Shown here: one piece after another, positions 61,146-64,000 of the stretch
How the letters are laid out: each line of letters begins with the position of its first letter
How positions within the stretch are numbered: the stretch's first letter is position 1
From: Pomacea canaliculata
Taxonomy: Eukaryota; Mollusca; Gastropoda; Architaenioglossa; Ampullariidae
Direction: 5' to 3'
DNA: 64,000 nt
NCBI RefSeq assembly: GCF_003073045.1
Contig: NC_037598.1
Span: 15,228,486 to 15,292,485, forward strand
The notes under the pieces: model-generated
What the model was told of the DNA's origin: nothing
The model's database searches: none
The model's input: the letters and a program-made list of their open reading frames with translations, nothing else
Program-made: the position numbers and the translations under genes

Positions 61146-61874
61146 GAAGTTCTCCGCTGCTAGTCTCGGCGAGCCTAAACAATAAATGTGACTAAACCGG
61201 AAGCTTTGTACACTCCTGCCTCGTTTTAGTACTTAATCTGAAATGGGAATAAAACCGGAATTACTTTCATCCACGAGTGTCCGGATAATGCTATGACAAC
61301 ACCCTTCTCTTTAATTGTTGTCTGTCAAAATGAGCTCCACAATCACATGTTTTTCAATGATGCAGCGTTATAGTCTTTCGAGTCAGAGTAACAAAAGATT
61401 TATGGTGTCCACAGAAGACTCACAGTGTTCCCACCATTAAACCAGCGCTCACAAAAGTCGTGTAATTTATTAGAAACCTTTAATCACTGGCCTGGTTTGA
61501 TTGCTATATACTTCTCTCTGTCTCTCGTCTGTCAGTTCACACTTGGTGTTTTGTAGTTTTTCTTTCTTTTGCATGTTTCTTATTTATGAATATTTGGTTC
61601 CCACTATTAATTGTCTCTGTAACCAGGCCCGGGTCTACCATCAGGTGATGTAAGTAATTGTCTGAAGTGAAAGGTGAGGGGCGCAGAGGCGGTCTGCGTT
61701 AACTTTTAAGCAACTAACAATGTTAGGACATTGTGTACATGACTGCTCGTGATTCGTATAAATCACAGCTGCATTATTAATTTCACACTTCTACATCATG
61801 CAGACAGCTCTAACGATTGACAGATGTCGTGGTGTTTAGTCAACAGTCTTCTGTGCTCAAACTACACATTCCTA

Positions 61875-62258
61875 TTACCGTAAATTTCGGTCCATGAGCA
61901 CACCTGAATATGAGCCGCATTCTCTATGGTTTTTTTTTAATCACTACTTATTTAAAAAAAAAAAGCAAATCACTGGTTTATAATATGTACAACTTGAAAG
62001 CTGCATTGTAGGTATTTGTTCTCGTTTTTGGCATGATGAGGGTGTGTGCTTCGATCAGCAGCTTATCTGAATGCTTCAGTTGTATGCAGCTTTGATTTAA
62101 AAATGTGAACAGTTAACATGGTAAGAACGTTAACAGTTAACTATTAACACTAACATGGAACTAAAAAAAATTAATTGGAATCTGAAAAATCCACAAACAA
62201 GCCGCAGGGTGTAAAACTGGGAAAAAGTGGCGGCTTTTAATTTTCTAATTTACTGTAA
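61875..62258. mobile_element. MITE with TTACCGTAAATT-type inverted ends
   Basis: The left end TTACCGTAAATTTCGG and the right end CTAATTTACTGTAA are imperfect inverted repeats. Subterminal ATGAGCCGCATTC on the left and AGTGGCGGCTTTTAA on the right match the 'ATAAGCCGCAC' pattern of a MITE family widespread in animals. It is about 384 bp, non-coding and diverged; no clean target duplication was seen. Confidence 0.65.
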
Positions 62259-62533
62259 CTTGCTCTGAAGACTATGATAATTCCTACAAAACATTCAAAA
62301 TAATTTCTTAAACTATAAAATGATTTATTGTTAAATATGCCATCAGTAATTACCATCTGAAAAGATATAAGCAATAAGATCAAGAGATGTGATTTGTTAT
62401 GGAAACTGTACTTTAAACTACTTATAAAAGCAGCTGGTATCATCAAAGACTCCTATCTTCACCTTTCACCTTTCTCCCTTTCAACGACTGCTATAAGACA
62501 GCTGGTACCGTCACAGATGCGAACTAATGCCTA

Positions 62534-62577
62534 CCTTCATCTCTCTCCCTTTTGGACCTTCATCTCTCTCCCTTTTG
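62534..62577. repeat. Direct repeat of a 20 bp CT-rich unit
   Basis: CCTTCATCTCTCTCCCTTTT occurs twice, 4 bp apart, within a larger imperfect duplication that starts at CAGCTGGTATCATCA / CAGCTGGTACCGTCA. Confidence 0.75.
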
Positions 62578-63082
62578 TTTACTCTTGATCATGCCTTTTC
62601 CGGGTATTCCTTTTTTCTCTTTCCTTGTGTTTTCCGTGTGTTCACAAGAAGCGTGTTGTGAGAGAAAGGTGCCTTGAGCGGTATGAGTAAACGGGAAAAT
62701 TTTGTAGAAATTATTGTGTCGGTCATGAAGTGGACTGCATGGCAACTATTTCGCTCGCACGTACTGAGTGGGGAGTGTAGAGAACGTCTGTGATTTTTAT
62801 TTTGTTGTTTTTGTTTTTTGACAGTGACGAATGATGGAAAAATATCATTCTGGTCAATCAATGACAATGCAATCCTGTCGGCATGTCAAGGTTTCTAGCC
62901 ACGCAACAACACAAGTACAGAATCAGCTACAAAAGATCCTGGTAGCTCAGTCACGGATGTTTAAGGTAGACATGTCACAATAATCAAGTTGATATCAATC
63001 AACATTCGTCGATTACACTGATAGGTTTTGTTTGTTTTTATATTAGTCATGCTGTTGAAATTATTTCAATTTTATCAGGGAA

Positions 63083-63156
63083 AGGCTATCCTAAATCCAA
63101 TAGCGGGTCGACAACCCTCAACTCGGTGCGTCTCCAGGTGGCGGGTAGGATATGGA
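63083..63156. repeat. Interspersed repeat, second copy
   Basis: Partner of 49735-49826; this copy looks less eroded, with GCGGGTCGACAACCCTCAAC readable in full. Family unknown to me. Confidence 0.6.
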
Positions 63157-63282
63157 GGTGAGCTGGTTCTCCCTAGACGAATAATTAGCTGTTGGTGTTC
63201 CTATCAGGACGAGGCAGGTAAGATGAGGAAACGATGATCAACTTTGGTGGTACTGCTGCCCACAGTAGGAAACATACCACGT

Positions 63283-63310
63283 GACCAATGACCAATGACC
63301 AATGACCAAT
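63283..63310. repeat. Four perfect tandem copies of GACCAAT
   Basis: GACCAAT is repeated four times without a mismatch. Each unit holds a CCAAT pentamer, so the array would offer four evenly spaced NF-Y-type sites 7 bp apart. No nearby gene start is recognised. Confidence 0.9.
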
Positions 63311-64000
63311 GAGCCGGGATCCCAGCAAACAATCCCCAAGGATTGTGAGCTAGTGGGAGGATATACAGGCAAGTTAACTGAAGAAACCTGGAATGCTGAA
63401 GACGGAGGTATTGGGCCACATGGCACACTCTAACAACACCACGCAGCAACAGCCTCTATGACCATATGACAGAAAAAAATTAAATGTTATAGACCATATA
63501 GCTTAGGTATTTGCACGGACATGTATAGGTGGATTGTTGTCTGCCGAGACCAACGCTTAGCCTTATTTTGCTCACCATGGGCACAAAAACTCTTCATTAC
63601 ACCTCTATACGCCGTGGGCAGTGCAGCCTTCATTAGTAAGTATCTGGATGTGTGAGTGACTATTTCATTCTTCGCAAAATTTATTTTATCCGGTGTATGT
63701 GATGGCTGAATATATAGTTTTTGAAGCTTAAAATGACGAGGATGTCGCAGTTAGTGGTGCATACAGCTGTGCTAATCCTTTCATCAGACTTTCATAAGCT
63801 GCCAGGTAAGATATTGAAGTAGCCGGACCGGATACAGGACCTCATAACAGGATTGTTGAAGCAGATGGATGGAATAGAAACTAAACCTATGTATGTCATA
63901 TGTGTGTGTGTGATCGTGCGTTGATTTTATTGTTTACCTGACAGGAAAGCGCCACAAAACTGGAGTACCAGTACCTGTGCCCACGGACACCATTTGACCC

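Larger units (their letters stand above)
59471..64000. other. Right-end intergenic region, repeats only
   Basis: No exon series with a recognisable product was found. Contents: the upstream repeat at 59684-59830, a MITE at 61875-62258, two short repeat pairs shared within the window (61085-61145 with 63519-63566; 63083-63156 with 49735-49826), a short duplication at 62534-62577 and the CCAAT array at 63283. A 37-codon frame at 60699-60812 ends on a TAA that overlaps an AATAAA signal; it is unrecognised. Confidence 0.55.

Overview
The window looks like nuclear DNA of an invertebrate animal, most likely a mollusc and probably a gastropod. Genes are split by many short-to-medium introns with GT-AG borders, gene deserts are AT-rich, and there are tRNA-derived SINEs, hAT-like MITEs and a non-LTR retrotransposon fragment. 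The species call is inference from gene and repeat flavour; nothing in the window proves it.

Layout. 1-16.6 kb: no convincing multi-exon gene, only repeats, two short-inverted-repeat or SINE elements, a GC-rich island and one possible 53-residue small ORF. 16.6-22.2 kb (minus): a nine-exon queuosine salvage glycosylase gene (QNG1/DUF2419). 22.8 kb: a possible lone C-type-lectin exon remnant. 24.4-27.35 kb (minus): a six-exon secreted chymotrypsin/elastase-like serine protease with a TATA box, a poly(A) signal and a SINE in intron 1. 30.3-34.5 kb (minus): a six-exon calexcitin/sarcoplasmic-calcium-binding-like EF-hand protein. 35.1-38.43 kb (minus): a five-exon ankyrin-repeat/SOCS-box protein (ASB13-like), divergent from the four-exon RAB43 GTPase gene (plus, 38.70-41.38 kb) across only 267 bp. 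41.4-49.4 kb: no recognised gene, but one well-bounded pair of orphan exons. 47.1-59.5 kb: a tandem duplication of about 6 kb, each unit carrying a seven-exon mu-class glutathione S-transferase gene on the minus strand. 59.5-64 kb: repeats only, including a MITE and a tandem CCAAT array.

The genes are ordinary housekeeping, digestive and detoxification genes and do not form one pathway: tRNA-queuosine recycling, secreted proteolysis, calcium sensing, ubiquitin-ligase substrate recognition, Rab trafficking and glutathione conjugation. Small indels break the frame in three genes whose exon structure and splice sites are otherwise well preserved (QNG1 twice, protease once, second GST twice), and one ASB13 splice junction may hide another. 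This looks more like residual long-read assembly error than decay of three neighbours, but only reads or transcripts can decide.

I see no new biological system. The most useful signals are the GST duplication (uneven divergence suggesting gene conversion at the 3' end, and a changed spacing in an antioxidant-response-like site), the unassigned exon pair at 45-46 kb, and a 13-residue EF-hand loop in the calexcitin-like protein.
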